From assembly GCA_913057175.1 (NCBI GenBank), contig CAJXNP010000016.1, positions 124,001-188,000 of the forward strand: a stretch of DNA of 64,000 nucleotides. Direction: 5' to 3'. The notes beneath the pieces are model-generated. The model was given only the letters and a program-made list of their open reading frames with translations, was not told the origin of the DNA and searched no databases. This document shows, one piece after another, positions 6,984 to 16,590 of this stretch. This stretch comes from an uncultured Cytophagales bacterium. GTDB lineage: Bacteria > Bacteroidota > Bacteroidia > Cytophagales > Cyclobacteriaceae. Position numbers and translations under genes: made by a program. How positions within the stretch are numbered: position 1 is the stretch's first letter; each line of letters begins with the position of its first letter.

Positions 6984-8291
6984 TTATTGTTGTAAAGCTT
7001 TTTTAAAAGTTTCTATTGCTCTGTTTCTTGCAAATTTATGATCAATTATGGGATTTGGATAATCAAATGAATTTAATTCGGGCACCCATTTTTTGATATA
7101 CTTTTGTCTAGGGTCAAACTTTTTGGTTTGTTCGGTTGGATTAAAAATGCGGAAATAGGGTTGAGCATCTGTTCCACAGCCTGCAGCCCATTGCCATCCA
7201 CCATTGTTGGATGCCAGTTCGTAATCAAGCAATTTTTCACTAAAATATGCCTCTCCCCATCGCCAGTCGATCAATAAGTGCTTGGTTAAGAAGCTTGCGG
7301 TAATCATGCGAACTCTGTTGTGCATATATCCGGTTTCGTTGAGTTGTCGCATTCCAGCGTCCACAATCGGATATCCCGTTTTACCACTACACCATTTCTC
7401 AAAATTTTTTTCATCATATTTCCATGGAAAATTCTTGTATTTGGGATTAAACTCCATATACACAACTTTTGGGAAATTATCGAGGATCATCATATAGAAT
7501 TCTCGCCAGATCAATTCCTGTAACCAGACCTTGTTGATATGAAGAGCATTTTTGACAGCTTTCCGGATGCTGACTGTTCCATGTCTCAGGTGAATACCCA
7601 GTCGTGAGGTGCCTCTCTCTGCAGGATATTCCCTTTTTTTATCATATTCAGTAATCAAATCTTTATCAAATTCAGCATTTGGGATTTTTATGTCTGATGG
7701 TTTAAATCCTATTTCTTCCAATGTGGGGAAATCATCACCATCTGATAGGAAAAAATTTCCCGATAGGTCTTCCGAGGGATAGGCTTGATAATCATTCTCC
7801 CTAAGGGTTTCAAGCCATTTATTTTTATAAGGTGTGTAGACTTTATAAGGCTCATCATTTTCTTTGACAATCTCCAATGATTCAAAAATCACATGATCTT
7901 TGAATGTTTGGAAATCAATGGATTGCTCACTAAGGAATTCTTTAATTTCCTTGTCTCTCATTTTAGCAGATGGTTCATAATCGTGATTGATAAAAACTTT
8001 ATCAATCGAATAATCATTGATCAGTGCTTTAAAAGCATCGATTGGCTTGCTATGAAATGCCTTTAAATATGAGCCATGTTTTCTTAGTTTTTCGTTTATC
8101 TCTTTTGTCCTTTGATGGATAAATTGCACCCTGGCGTCACTTTTATTATTTAGTTTGTCAAGGATGTCCGTATCAAAAACGAAAATTGCAAGAACCGGAT
8201 TTTTTTCTTTTAATGCGTGATAAAGGCCACAATTGTCGTCTACCCTCAGGTCTCGTCTAAACCAAAAAACATTAATCCTTTTTGTATCCAT
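6984..8291 (-). CDS. phr: deoxyribodipyrimidine photolyase
   Basis: Light-driven FAD enzyme that splits cyclobutane pyrimidine dimers in DNA. The N-terminal antenna-binding Rossmann domain starts INVFWFRRDLRVDDN. The C-terminal FAD-binding domain carries the family signatures WREFYMMIL, GMRQLNETGYMHNRVRM, and NGGWQWAAGCGTDAQPYF followed by RIFNPTEQTKKFDP. The length of 435 aa matches class I bacterial photolyases. The tryptophans of the electron-transfer chain appear present. It is the first gene of a two-gene unit with the Smr protein. Confidence 0.95.
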   Translation of the reverse strand: MDTKRINVFWFRRDLRVDDNCGLYHALKEKNPVLAIFVFDTDILDKLNNKSDARVQFIHQRTKEINEKLRKHGSYLKAFHSKPIDAFKALINDYSIDKVFINHDYEPSAKMRDKEIKEFLSEQSIDFQTFKDHVIFESLEIVKENDEPYKVYTPYKNKWLETLRENDYQAYPSEDLSGNFFLSDGDDFPTLEEIGFKPSDIKIPNAEFDKDLITEYDKKREYPAERGTSRLGIHLRHGTVSIRKAVKNALHINKVWLQELIWREFYMMILDNFPKVVYMEFNPKYKNFPWKYDEKNFEKWCSGKTGYPIVDAGMRQLNETGYMHNRVRMITASFLTKHLLIDWRWGEAYFSEKLLDYELASNNGGWQWAAGCGTDAQPYFRIFNPTEQTKKFDPRQKYIKKWVPELNSFDYPNPIIDHKFARNRAIETFKKALQQ

Positions 8292-8393
8292 AATAGAATA
8301 AACAATGAGGATTGAAATTGTTTAAACCCAGATTAAGTTATTGCTAAATATGCCCTATGGGTTGACCGCTTTAATACAGAATTTGGGCTTAAA

Positions 8394-11300
8394 CTATTTA
8401 GGGATCGGGTTGTTGATTGACTTTTTGGTGATGGCATCTTCTTCCGGTTCAGAAGTATCTTCATCATCTTTTTCCTTTAGCTTTTCTTTTCTTTTTTCCC
8501 GAACTCTTTCAAAAAATGCATCAAAGCTTTGGGTATGCATCAGGCTAAACCCGGTAGACGTTGTTGACCTTCTGTTGATCTGATAGTTGTAGTAATTGGT
8601 TTCATTGTAGACTTTTGCCCTGAATTTCCCATCCTCGGTCAACAGGTATTCAACTGTCCAGTCACCAATCAGGCTCATAGGATTGTCATTAATTTGCTGA
8701 GAGTAGAAATTACCGTCTCTGGTAACTTTCAATCTGCCGTCAAGAAATGAATAGGATAATCTTAACTGAAATGTATTGAATTGTTCATCCGACATCGATC
8801 CCAGATCCATATCAAAGTCGATGACCAAATTTTCATCAAATTGAGTAATCCAATAGCTCAACTGGTTGGAGACCAATTCGCTTACGCTATTTTCCAATGT
8901 ATTACTGACATTGAAGGAATTATCAGGAGAGAAGTTTTTTAACACAAGAAGTGAAAAAACCTGCCTTTTCAGCTCCTGTTCGTCATTTTGTAATTTGTTG
9001 TAAAAAGCCTGTACATATGTACTTAGTGAAACACCCGCAGCAACCGCATTCTCAGGATATTCTTCGATTTCAATTTCAAAATCAATTTCAGGAGACAGCA
9101 TATCGCCCTCAATAAACAAATAAACGAAAGTTGGGTATTTCCTGGATAGTTCCAATGGTGGTTCTTCCAATTCTATGTCAATGATAGGATACAAGGAAGT
9201 TAACTGTCGGTAAGATGCCTTGATATCCAGGTTTGCATGATAAGGATCTCCTGTCCAGGTAATCCTGCTATCTGGATGGATTTGGAATTCTTTATTAATG
9301 ATATTGTACAAGGTAAAGTTGTAGCCTCCTTCTGATATGTCGTAATTTCCGTAGATCTCAAAATCACCATCTGTATTAGCTAGTAATTTTAATTCGCCAT
9401 TGCCTCTTCCTCTGATTATATCTCCGGATGTAATATCAAATATAATCTCGCAGTACGCATCAGGAGTCATTTCAATGTCAAAATCAAAATTGAGCGTGGT
9501 TATATCCAGGACATTGAAAGGATCCTCCATATCTGCATTAAGATCCGTTGAATCTCTCGGCTTTACAAATGAAATGAACTCTTCCTGGACAGCTTCTGAT
9601 CCACCATTCAGCGGTATGAAGATCTTGGTGTCCTTATTGGTGACGGCATTTGCTTTGAAATTAACGTTCTTTCCTTCCCCGATGATAGTGAGGTCTCCGG
9701 TGGCATAGGCAGTACCGTAAAAAAGATTGTTATCTTCGTTGCTTGTATTCAGAACCTGAAAATTTGAGAAACTACAACTGAAATCAAATTGAGGCTCTTT
9801 GAAAAAGTTGTGTTGAATTACTCCAGCCATTTCACCTTTGCTTCCATTTTCGTCGGTTAACTGGATATTATCAAATCTCATGGCCTTATTATCAAACTCA
9901 ACCTCACCGGTTATATCATATCTCACATTTTGATAGTCCAGGGTTAAGGCACCATTATCCACTGTTCCCTGACCTTGAATGATGGGTTTCAATATTCTGC
10001 CGGCAATCGAAAAACTACCAAATAAGTTTCCTTCTATGTCAGATACAATTTGATTATAAAAAGGCTCGAGAATGTAAAGTTTTGTATTGGTAAATTCAGC
10101 GTTTAGTCGTAGTTGCTCTTCAGCCTGAGGATAAATGTACCCATCAACATCCAGTGTTTTTTCATCTTTGTAAGTAAGTGAGATTGAAGTTTCGAATCTC
10201 TTCTCATCATTTTCATAAATGTATGCAGATGAAATATCGCCAATATCAAAATTATCAATTTCAAATTGCCTGACATTTATCCTGGAGTTAAGGTGCTTTT
10301 CCTTATAAAAATCCCTTAAATCTATAAAGCCATTCAGCCTGCCATGTAATTCTTTGCTGATCAATGGATTGATATTGGAAACATCCAAATTTTTTATTGA
10401 AACAAAAAGATTGTCATCACTGTTTTCGGAAATTTTTCCATTGATGGAAATACTTTCGTTTTCGGAGAACAGTTCAATATTGGAAAACTCATAATCACGG
10501 TTTTTAAGCACAATATAGTTATCGTCCTTAAATGTCCAGGTTTTTTCTAGCGCCTTTAGTTCTGATGGTTCAATTTTAAAAATGGTTTTATTAGAGAATA
10601 AATCCATTGATCCATTAAACCTGACATAGTTTCCTGTTTGGTATTGATCGATATTTGCTTCAAGTTCCACATGATCATTGTGCCATCCTAAATCAACAAT
10701 TAATTCTTCGAATTCAAGTTCTCTGCTATTGTAAATCCGGTCTGTGTGTATGTAGACTTCTGCATCAATTTGCGCTGTGTCAGCAAAATTTGATGTCATG
10801 ATGTTAATGTCATTCGAGCGAAATACGGACCTCTTGTATGCAATTGTATCGATGTGGGTCTGAAACTCGAGGATATTGGTGTAGCCTCCTGTAAAACTTC
10901 CGACTAATTCTGAATTACCTGAAAATTTCAAATCAGGTAGGGCCAGGTTGACAATGGGATTAATGTCTTTGATCAAGACCTCCAAATCAAGGTAATAATA
11001 TTCTTTTGGGTCAATCGCTTTGGTGCGATAATACTTGTCGAGCTTTTCCTCATTATTCAGAATGTTGAGCCAATATTCATAAGCGATGGTACTGAAGTCT
11101 TCAAGAAATGTCACAATCTGAAAATCTCCTATGATTTTCGTATCAAACAATGAGCTGTTGATGTTAATAGTTCTCCCAAGAGAGTCCTTTTCAGATAGTA
11201 TTTCCATATTGCTGACTGACAATTGTCGGTTGTCGTATTCAACAAATAAATCATTAAAATTGGCTTCTCCTATCAGATCCTGGTTTTGGAGTCCTTCCAG

Positions 11301-12971
11301 GTTTACATCTAGTCCGGAACGTACAAATGCCTTTTTATCAGTAAGCTTTAGCACATCAAGATTTGCTGTGTCCAGAAGGGCATTTATGACAAGGTGATCA
11401 CTTTCTCCACGATAATCGATACTCATGGAGCCATTAAACTGAAGATTTGGGTCTTCAATTTTTAGTTCTCCATTAAAAAAGTCCTTATTTAACCGGGCAT
11501 TGGTAACGATGTTTTGATATTCATACCCCTTATATCCCAGCCTTTTAATGGAAGCATCTAATCGTAAATCCGCGCTATTTCGGGTAAAACCCGTTCCTGA
11601 CAATTTTCCCTCAAAAGCGAGGTTTTGATAAGTAGCAGTATCTTCAAACAGTTTCCCAAGGTTGATGTATTCGGTCTTTAAGTTTCCCGAGTATACTGAT
11701 GCATCCTTGTTTTCCCGGTTGATCTTTACATTTATGTCCGTATCGAAATCACCAATTCCTGTGTTAAAATAACCGTCACTTACAAAGTCATTTGGAAACC
11801 CGGAGAAGCGACCCTTGAAATTAACTTTTCCAAATTTGGCAATGTTCTGTATTTCCTCATTTCTTAGGTAAGGAGCCAGATCGTAAACATTGATGGAGGC
11901 ACTTGTGACGTTAGCATTGATGAAAGTTTCGAAAAAGTTTGGCAGCCCATACATATTAAAATAGCCTTCCACACGGCTACTTCTTCCAAATTCCACAATA
12001 AGATTGTTGGTGTTGAACCGGTTAACCTGTCCTTCATAATATCCTCTCAGTCTGAAGTACTGATCATACGGTTTTAAAACAGGGACAAAATTACCAAGGT
12101 CGTTAAGGTTGATAAGTGACTTTTTAATGTTTGTTGTGATCTTGACATTCTGTACGAAATCCTTCATAGCCTGTGGGGAGTCGTACTCAAAGACCATGGA
12201 GTTTTCAATGTTTGATTCGGAGATATAAAGATTCAGATTCTGAAAAACCATCCGTGTCCTTGTAAAGTGATAATTAACTGCCAGTTGGCGAATGTTTAGG
12301 TTTGTGGCAGAATCGTAGGTAGTCAGGTTATCTGTTTGAAATAATACCTCACCGGGTTTTAGCGTAAAATTTTCCAGCTTTCCATTAATTCCTTTTAAAA
12401 TAAAATGGTTGAAATCGAACCGGTTTGTCAGGCTGTCTCTTCCTGTATTATCAAGTGAAAACTCAGAGTTGATCAATCGAAGATCACTTACAATAAATGG
12501 TCGGGAATTTTTCTTTTTCTTATCGCGGGATAATCCCTCCTTAACCTTATCGACAAAATAAGTAAAATTAAATTGTTCATCAGGAGCATTTCTGGTCATG
12601 TTGACACGGGCATGCTCTAATATCCCTTTGTCAATATTGATGCTTTGATCTGCCAATAGATTGAAAAGATGGAAATCCAGGTCAACAGAATTTGCGGTAA
12701 TCATGGCTTTTTCTTTCGTATCATAGATGGTTAAGCCATGCAATTCTATGGTGTCAAACCAGCTTACGGAAACTGCTTCCAGCGTGGCGCGATGGCCTGC
12801 CTTTTCCATAATAAAATCTGCAACTTTTCTAACGAGCAATTCCTGAACAGATGGGAGGTTTATGGCAAAAAAGAGGAAGAAAAAGGTAATAGTAATCCCC
12901 ATCAGCATTCTGAAGAGTGTCTTGAGAATTACTTTTTTTATAACTTGCGCCGTTTTCTTTAGATCAGCCAA
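8394..12971 (-). CDS. tamB: TamB-like translocation/assembly module protein
   Basis: Very large (1525 aa) inner-membrane-anchored periplasmic protein of the TamB/AsmA-like group, which form long beta-taco bridges and help outer-membrane protein assembly or lipid transport. One N-terminal membrane helix (MGITITFFFLFFAINLP, about residues 24-40) is followed by more than 1300 residues of alternating short strands. The C-terminal TamB (DUF490) domain, about 1080-1490, ends YQINRRSTTSTGFSLMHT. The C-terminal tail is highly charged (REKRKEKLKEKDDEDTSEPEEDA), with no outer-membrane anchor. The only start right after the upstream stop is TTG at 12971; the next candidate is ATG at residue 22. It is divergent from tsaD with 6 bases between starts. 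Confidence 0.92.
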   Translation of the reverse strand: MADLKKTAQVIKKVILKTLFRMLMGITITFFFLFFAINLPSVQELLVRKVADFIMEKAGHRATLEAVSVSWFDTIELHGLTIYDTKEKAMITANSVDLDFHLFNLLADQSINIDKGILEHARVNMTRNAPDEQFNFTYFVDKVKEGLSRDKKKKNSRPFIVSDLRLINSEFSLDNTGRDSLTNRFDFNHFILKGINGKLENFTLKPGEVLFQTDNLTTYDSATNLNIRQLAVNYHFTRTRMVFQNLNLYISESNIENSMVFEYDSPQAMKDFVQNVKITTNIKKSLINLNDLGNFVPVLKPYDQYFRLRGYYEGQVNRFNTNNLIVEFGRSSRVEGYFNMYGLPNFFETFINANVTSASINVYDLAPYLRNEEIQNIAKFGKVNFKGRFSGFPNDFVSDGYFNTGIGDFDTDINVKINRENKDASVYSGNLKTEYINLGKLFEDTATYQNLAFEGKLSGTGFTRNSADLRLDASIKRLGYKGYEYQNIVTNARLNKDFFNGELKIEDPNLQFNGSMSIDYRGESDHLVINALLDTANLDVLKLTDKKAFVRSGLDVNLEGLQNQDLIGEANFNDLFVEYDNRQLSVSNMEILSEKDSLGRTININSSLFDTKIIGDFQIVTFLEDFSTIAYEYWLNILNNEEKLDKYYRTKAIDPKEYYYLDLEVLIKDINPIVNLALPDLKFSGNSELVGSFTGGYTNILEFQTHIDTIAYKRSVFRSNDINIMTSNFADTAQIDAEVYIHTDRIYNSRELEFEELIVDLGWHNDHVELEANIDQYQTGNYVRFNGSMDLFSNKTIFKIEPSELKALEKTWTFKDDNYIVLKNRDYEFSNIELFSENESISINGKISENSDDNLFVSIKNLDVSNINPLISKELHGRLNGFIDLRDFYKEKHLNSRINVRQFEIDNFDIGDISSAYIYENDEKRFETSISLTYKDEKTLDVDGYIYPQAEEQLRLNAEFTNTKLYILEPFYNQIVSDIEGNLFGSFSIAGRILKPIIQGQGTVDNGALTLDYQNVRYDITGEVEFDNKAMRFDNIQLTDENGSKGEMAGVIQHNFFKEPQFDFSCSFSNFQVLNTSNEDNNLFYGTAYATGDLTIIGEGKNVNFKANAVTNKDTKIFIPLNGGSEAVQEEFISFVKPRDSTDLNADMEDPFNVLDITTLNFDFDIEMTPDAYCEIIFDITSGDIIRGRGNGELKLLANTDGDFEIYGNYDISEGGYNFTLYNIINKEFQIHPDSRITWTGDPYHANLDIKASYRQLTSLYPIIDIELEEPPLELSRKYPTFVYLFIEGDMLSPEIDFEIEIEEYPENAVAAGVSLSTYVQAFYNKLQNDEQELKRQVFSLLVLKNFSPDNSFNVSNTLENSVSELVSNQLSYWITQFDENLVIDFDMDLGSMSDEQFNTFQLRLSYSFLDGRLKVTRDGNFYSQQINDNPMSLIGDWTVEYLLTEDGKFRAKVYNETNYYNYQINRRSTTSTGFSLMHTQSFDAFFERVREKRKEKLKEKDDEDTSEPEEDAITKKSINNPIPK

Positions 12972-12977
12972 TTATTG

Positions 12978-13982
12978 ATGGATAATTATATACTTGCGAT
13001 TGAGTCCTCTTGCGATGATACCTCTGCCTCTATTATACGTAACGGAAAAATAGTGAATAATATAGTAGCATCTCAAGATGTCCATAAAATTTATGGGGGA
13101 GTAGTCCCCGAGTTAGCCTCCAGAGCACATCAATCAAATATCGTTCCGGTTGTTGAATTGGCAATTTCCGATGCAAAGATAGACAAAAGTATGCTTAGTT
13201 CTATTGCTTTTACGAAGGGCCCCGGGCTATTGGGATCACTTCTGGTAGGTGTTTCTTTCGCAAAAGGAATGGCTATGGCGCTCGATATTCCCCTCATTTC
13301 TGTCAATCACATGCAGGCACATATATTGGCACATTTCATCAATGATCCAAAGCCTTCTTTTCCATTTTTATGTCTGACGGTTAGCGGAGGTCATACACAG
13401 ATTGTGAGGGTAGATGATTACCTGAAAATGGAAATAATTGGCGAGACGTTGGATGATGCAGTTGGGGAAGCTTTTGATAAGGCGGCCAAACTTCTGGGGT
13501 TGCCGTATCCCGGTGGGCCACTGATCGATCAATATGCCCAGGAAGGTGATCCAAACAGATTTGAATTTCCGGACACAAGTGTTCCGGGCTTTAATTATTC
13601 ATTTAGTGGAATCAAAACGGCGATCCTTTATTTTCTGAGGGAAGAAAAATCAAAAAACAAAAACTTCATTGAAGAAAACCTTCATGATATTTGTGCGAGC
13701 ATTCAGAAAAAGCTGATCGATATGTTGCTACAAAAGCTAAAAAAAGCTGCGAAGAAAACCGGTATCAGTCAAATAGCCATAGCAGGAGGGGTTTCGGCAA
13801 ATTCTGAGTTGAGAAGGAGATTAACGCATGACGCAAAACAACATCATTGGACGACCTATATTCCTGAATTTCAGTACTGTACGGACAATGCCGGGATGAT
13901 CGCGATGGCCGCACACTTCAAATTTCTGGCAAGGGATTTTGAAGATTTATCCGTTACTCCCGAACCACGGATGAAATTTTAA
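12978..13982 (+). CDS. tsaD: tRNA N6-adenosine threonylcarbamoyltransferase
   Basis: TsaD transfers the threonylcarbamoyl group to A37 of ANN-decoding tRNAs, working with TsaB and TsaE. The family start MDNYILAIESSCDDTSASII, the metal-binding HMQAH motif near residue 111, SGGHTQIV, DDAVGEAFDKAAKLLGL and AIAGGVSANSELR are all present. The length of 334 aa is normal. The track begins at a TTG one codon upstream; the ATG at 12978 is the natural start. Divergent from tamB, an arrangement often seen in Bacteroidota. Confidence 0.96.
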   Translation: MDNYILAIESSCDDTSASIIRNGKIVNNIVASQDVHKIYGGVVPELASRAHQSNIVPVVELAISDAKIDKSMLSSIAFTKGPGLLGSLLVGVSFAKGMAMALDIPLISVNHMQAHILAHFINDPKPSFPFLCLTVSGGHTQIVRVDDYLKMEIIGETLDDAVGEAFDKAAKLLGLPYPGGPLIDQYAQEGDPNRFEFPDTSVPGFNYSFSGIKTAILYFLREEKSKNKNFIEENLHDICASIQKKLIDMLLQKLKKAAKKTGISQIAIAGGVSANSELRRRLTHDAKQHHWTTYIPEFQYCTDNAGMIAMAAHFKFLARDFEDLSVTPEPRMKF

Positions 13983-14055
13983 TAGAAACTTAATATAAGG
14001 TTGATTGGGTATACTGTTCAAATTTTGAATTGAATAATATCATTATTCTCCTCTT

Positions 14056-14166
14056 GAGAGTAGATTCAATGCTATTAAGTTAAGACAATACTATGTCCCT
14101 CTCTCGGAGAGGGTTAGGGAGAGGTCGTAAAACCCCCTTAACTTAATAGCAATGAGAGGAGATTCA
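14056..14166. mobile_element. small MITE-like element with inverted repeats
   Basis: A perfect 15-base inverted repeat, TGCTATTAAGTTAAG (14070-14084) and CTTAACTTAATAGCA (14137-14151), encloses a 52-base core with a second hairpin (CCCTCT/AGAGGG in TCCCTCTCTCGGAGAGGG). Just outside lie near-identical 13-base direct repeats, GAGAGTAGATTCA (14056-14068) and GAGAGGAGATTCA (14154-14166), which look like a duplicated target site. It codes for nothing, and with its surroundings fills the 331-base gap after tsaD. The CCCTCTC...GAGAGGG type of core is a common dispersed motif in Bacteroidota genomes. Confidence 0.6.
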
Positions 14167-14313
14167 GAGGTGTGTTAATTAAAAACTACATAACTCAAGT
14201 CAAAATCTCGTCATTTTACACAAAACTTAGATTTATATCTTAGTCAATTGCTACAGCTCTTTTTACTAAATAGGTGAAAACTTCTATTTTTACATTTAAA
14301 CTGCGCACACCAA

Positions 14314-15267
14314 ATGAAGCTTTCGATAGTCGTCACACTTTATAACGAGGAAGACAATATCAAACCCCTTTTATCTCAGATCGATGAGGCTTTGACCGGT
14401 ATTGATTATGAAGTGATTTTGGTAGACGATGGTTCCAGGGATCGCACAGTTCAGCGGATCAAGCAATATGCGTCACACCGCGTAAGGCTGATCAGGCTCC
14501 ATAAGAATTATGGTCAAACAGCGGCTATGTCCGCAGGAATTGAAGAGGCCGAGGGGGATTATATTGTGACAATGGATGGCGATCTCCAGAATGACCCTTC
14601 CGATATTCCGATGCTTCTTAAAAAAATAGAATCTGAAAACTGGGGAGTTGTGGCAGGAAAGAGAAAGAACCGAAAAGATGGATTGGTTTTGAGGAAATTT
14701 CCTTCCAAAATTGCAAACCTGATTATCAGGAGTTTGACAAAAGTGGAGGTCTCGGATTATGGATGCACGCTGCGGATCATGGAGAGGGATGTAGCCAAAA
14801 ACCTGGGGCTGTACGGAGAGTTGCATCGATTCATTCCTGTTCTCGCACAATTGCAAGGTGCAACCATCACGAATATGGATGTCAAACACCATCCGCGTAT
14901 CCACGGCAGATCCAATTATGGCATGGATCGTACCTCTCGTGTGATAAGTGACCTCTTATTGATGGTTTTCTTCCAGCGATATGCCAAAAGGCCTATGCAT
15001 CTTTTTGGCGGTATAGGGTTTTTCACTTTCGCCATTGGTTCGATTATCAGCTTGTATTTACTAGTAGTGAAGATCATGGGTGAGGATATTTGGGGTCGTC
15101 CGCTACTTTTGTTATCCATCACCATGATAATCGGGGGCATCCAACTCGTTACTTTTGGGATCATGAGCGAGATATTAATGAGGACATATTTTGAATCACA
15201 AAACAAAAAAATATATAGAATCAAAGAAATCTACCACAAGGAGAGAGAAGCAGAAAAAGCTATTTAA
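14314..15267 (+). CDS. polyprenyl-phosphate glycosyltransferase (GT2, DPM1/GtrB-like)
   Basis: Family 2 glycosyltransferase that moves a sugar from a nucleotide donor onto a polyprenyl phosphate at the inner membrane. The GT-A domain (1-225) has SIVVTLYNEEDNI, VDDGSRDRT and the metal-binding DGDLQNDPSDI. Two membrane helices follow (about 232-255 FGGIGFFTFAIGSIISLYLL and 265-290), as in GtrB and DPM1-type enzymes. The length of 317 aa is typical. The donor sugar cannot be read from the sequence. The next gene overlaps its end by 77 bases and encodes a flippase-like protein, so the pair may build and translocate a lipid-linked sugar. Confidence 0.9.
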   Translation: MKLSIVVTLYNEEDNIKPLLSQIDEALTGIDYEVILVDDGSRDRTVQRIKQYASHRVRLIRLHKNYGQTAAMSAGIEEAEGDYIVTMDGDLQNDPSDIPMLLKKIESENWGVVAGKRKNRKDGLVLRKFPSKIANLIIRSLTKVEVSDYGCTLRIMERDVAKNLGLYGELHRFIPVLAQLQGATITNMDVKHHPRIHGRSNYGMDRTSRVISDLLLMVFFQRYAKRPMHLFGGIGFFTFAIGSIISLYLLVVKIMGEDIWGRPLLLLSITMIIGGIQLVTFGIMSEILMRTYFESQNKKIYRIKEIYHKEREAEKAI

Positions 15268-16120
15268 GTTAGCCCTGAAAATAACTCTGACCGCATTGGC
15301 GGTTTACCTGGTCCTACGAAAAATAGATCTGAACGAAACCCTGAAAGTATTTACCCGGCTTCATCCAGGGTGGCTGTTGCTTGGCTGTATTTTTTTTAAT
15401 CTTTCAAAATTAATAAGTGCTTTCCGCCTTCAACATTTTCTAAGGTCGATCGGTATTTTCCTGACAAACAAAACGAGCATAAAGCTATGCTACGTTGGCA
15501 TGTTCTACAATTTGTTTCTTCCGGGTGGGATAGGAGGGGACGGCTACAAGGTCTATTATTTAAAAAAGACCCATGAGGATGGGTCGCTTAAGAATATTTT
15601 TTTAGCGGCGCTACTTGATCGCATCAACGGTGTACTGGCCCTGCTATTTTTTGCCATTTTATTTTTTAAGTTCACCTCACTGAATGATTTAATGAAGGAC
15701 CAATGGATGAATGTTATGTATGTCCCGGCGCTTTTGTTATTCTACCCGGTCTTATTCCTGATCTACAAGCTCATCTTGAAAAGATTTTTATCGACTTTTT
15801 TTGCCACAAACGCAATGTCGCTGGGAGTTCAACTTTTTCAATTGGTTTGTTCGTATTTCCTTTTGCTTTCACTTGGGATTACAACCCATCACATTGATTA
15901 CCTTGAGTTGTTCCTGATCTCTTCAGTAGTGGCGGTTTTGCCCATCACAATTGGAGGTATCGGCGTGCGCGAGCTGGTCTTTATCTATGGTTTTAATTTC
16001 CTTCCGATAGAAAAGAACCCAGCCGTTGCGTTTAGTCTGCTGTTTTTTATTGTTACGGCTATCAGTTCGCTGCTGGGTTCGTTTGTGAGGATGGATGAGG
16101 TAAAAAATAAAACCCGTTGA
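15191..16120 (+). CDS. flippase-like membrane protein (LPG synthase TM / UPF0104 family)
   Basis: Polytopic inner-membrane protein of the lysylphosphatidylglycerol-synthase transmembrane domain family (AglD2/UPF0104-like), often paired with polyprenyl-phosphate glycosyltransferases. About seven to eight hydrophobic segments are seen. Family motifs are FLPGGIGGDGYKVYYL and LPITIGGIGVRELVFIYGF. The basic N-terminus (KKSTTRREKQKKLFK) lies in the part that overlaps the preceding glycosyltransferase gene by 77 bases. No ATG is available near the N-terminus, so TTG 15191 is the likely start, giving translational coupling. No synthase (FemX-like) domain is present, so it does not itself make lysyl-PG. 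Confidence 0.85.
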   Translation: MNHKTKKYIESKKSTTRREKQKKLFKLALKITLTALAVYLVLRKIDLNETLKVFTRLHPGWLLLGCIFFNLSKLISAFRLQHFLRSIGIFLTNKTSIKLCYVGMFYNLFLPGGIGGDGYKVYYLKKTHEDGSLKNIFLAALLDRINGVLALLFFAILFFKFTSLNDLMKDQWMNVMYVPALLLFYPVLFLIYKLILKRFLSTFFATNAMSLGVQLFQLVCSYFLLLSLGITTHHIDYLELFLISSVVAVLPITIGGIGVRELVFIYGFNFLPIEKNPAVAFSLLFFIVTAISSLLGSFVRMDEVKNKTR

Positions 16121-16154
16121 ACTGAAAATTATCGAAAATCGTTACTTTTATACT

Positions 16155-16379
16155 ATGAATGATATACTAACAAAATACAACACCTTGTCACCCGACATTC
16201 AAAGAGAAGTGGATGACTTCCTGGATTTTTTGTTGTCTAAACACAAAGGAAAGAAGATTTTTGATATGAAAAGCTGGAAAAAGAAAATCAAGAATGTTTC
16301 CACCTGGACGGAGGAAGATATTATAACCTTTGATGAAAACAGACAACAGTTTAATCAATGGAAAACAGAAGAATGGTAG
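16155..16379 (+). CDS. DUF2281-type antitoxin
   Basis: 74-residue protein of the small DUF2281 antitoxin type. The N-terminal half (LSPDIQREVDDFLDFLLSKHK) is the conserved helix of the family, and the C-terminal half is charged, as expected for a toxin-binding tail. It normally pairs with a downstream PIN-domain RNase toxin, and such a gene starts inside its end here: the ATG at 16373 overlaps its TAG. That toxin is truncated, so this antitoxin is probably an orphan. Confidence 0.78.
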   Translation: MNDILTKYNTLSPDIQREVDDFLDFLLSKHKGKKIFDMKSWKKKIKNVSTWTEEDIITFDENRQQFNQWKTEEW

Positions 16380-16580
16380 TAGATACAGGAATCTTTATTG
16401 ATTTTTTGAGATCAAAAGACAAAACAAAAACCATTCTACAGAGGCTACCGGGTAACATCGATCTTTACGTCAGTTCAATAACCTTATATGAACTCTATAT
16501 GGGGGCAACAAGTCCACAAAAATGGGTTGATGTGAAAACACTTACCGAGGATATACCAGTATTAAACTTCACAAAAAACC
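16358..16580 (+). pseudogene. truncated PIN-domain (VapC-like) toxin
   Basis: The first 70 or so residues are PIN-domain sequence: VVDTGIFIDFLRS with the first acidic residue, then YVSSITLYELYMGA with the second, then KTLTEDIPVLNFT. A normal VapC continues for another 55-60 residues with two more catalytic aspartates. Here homology ends near 16575, where the frame runs into antisense of the neighbouring metalloprotease gene. The track's 115-aa ORF is thus a chimera, and the active site is incomplete. A deletion or rearrangement at about 16575-16590 is the simplest reading. Confidence 0.75.
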
Positions 16581-16590
16581 ATCCCCACAA

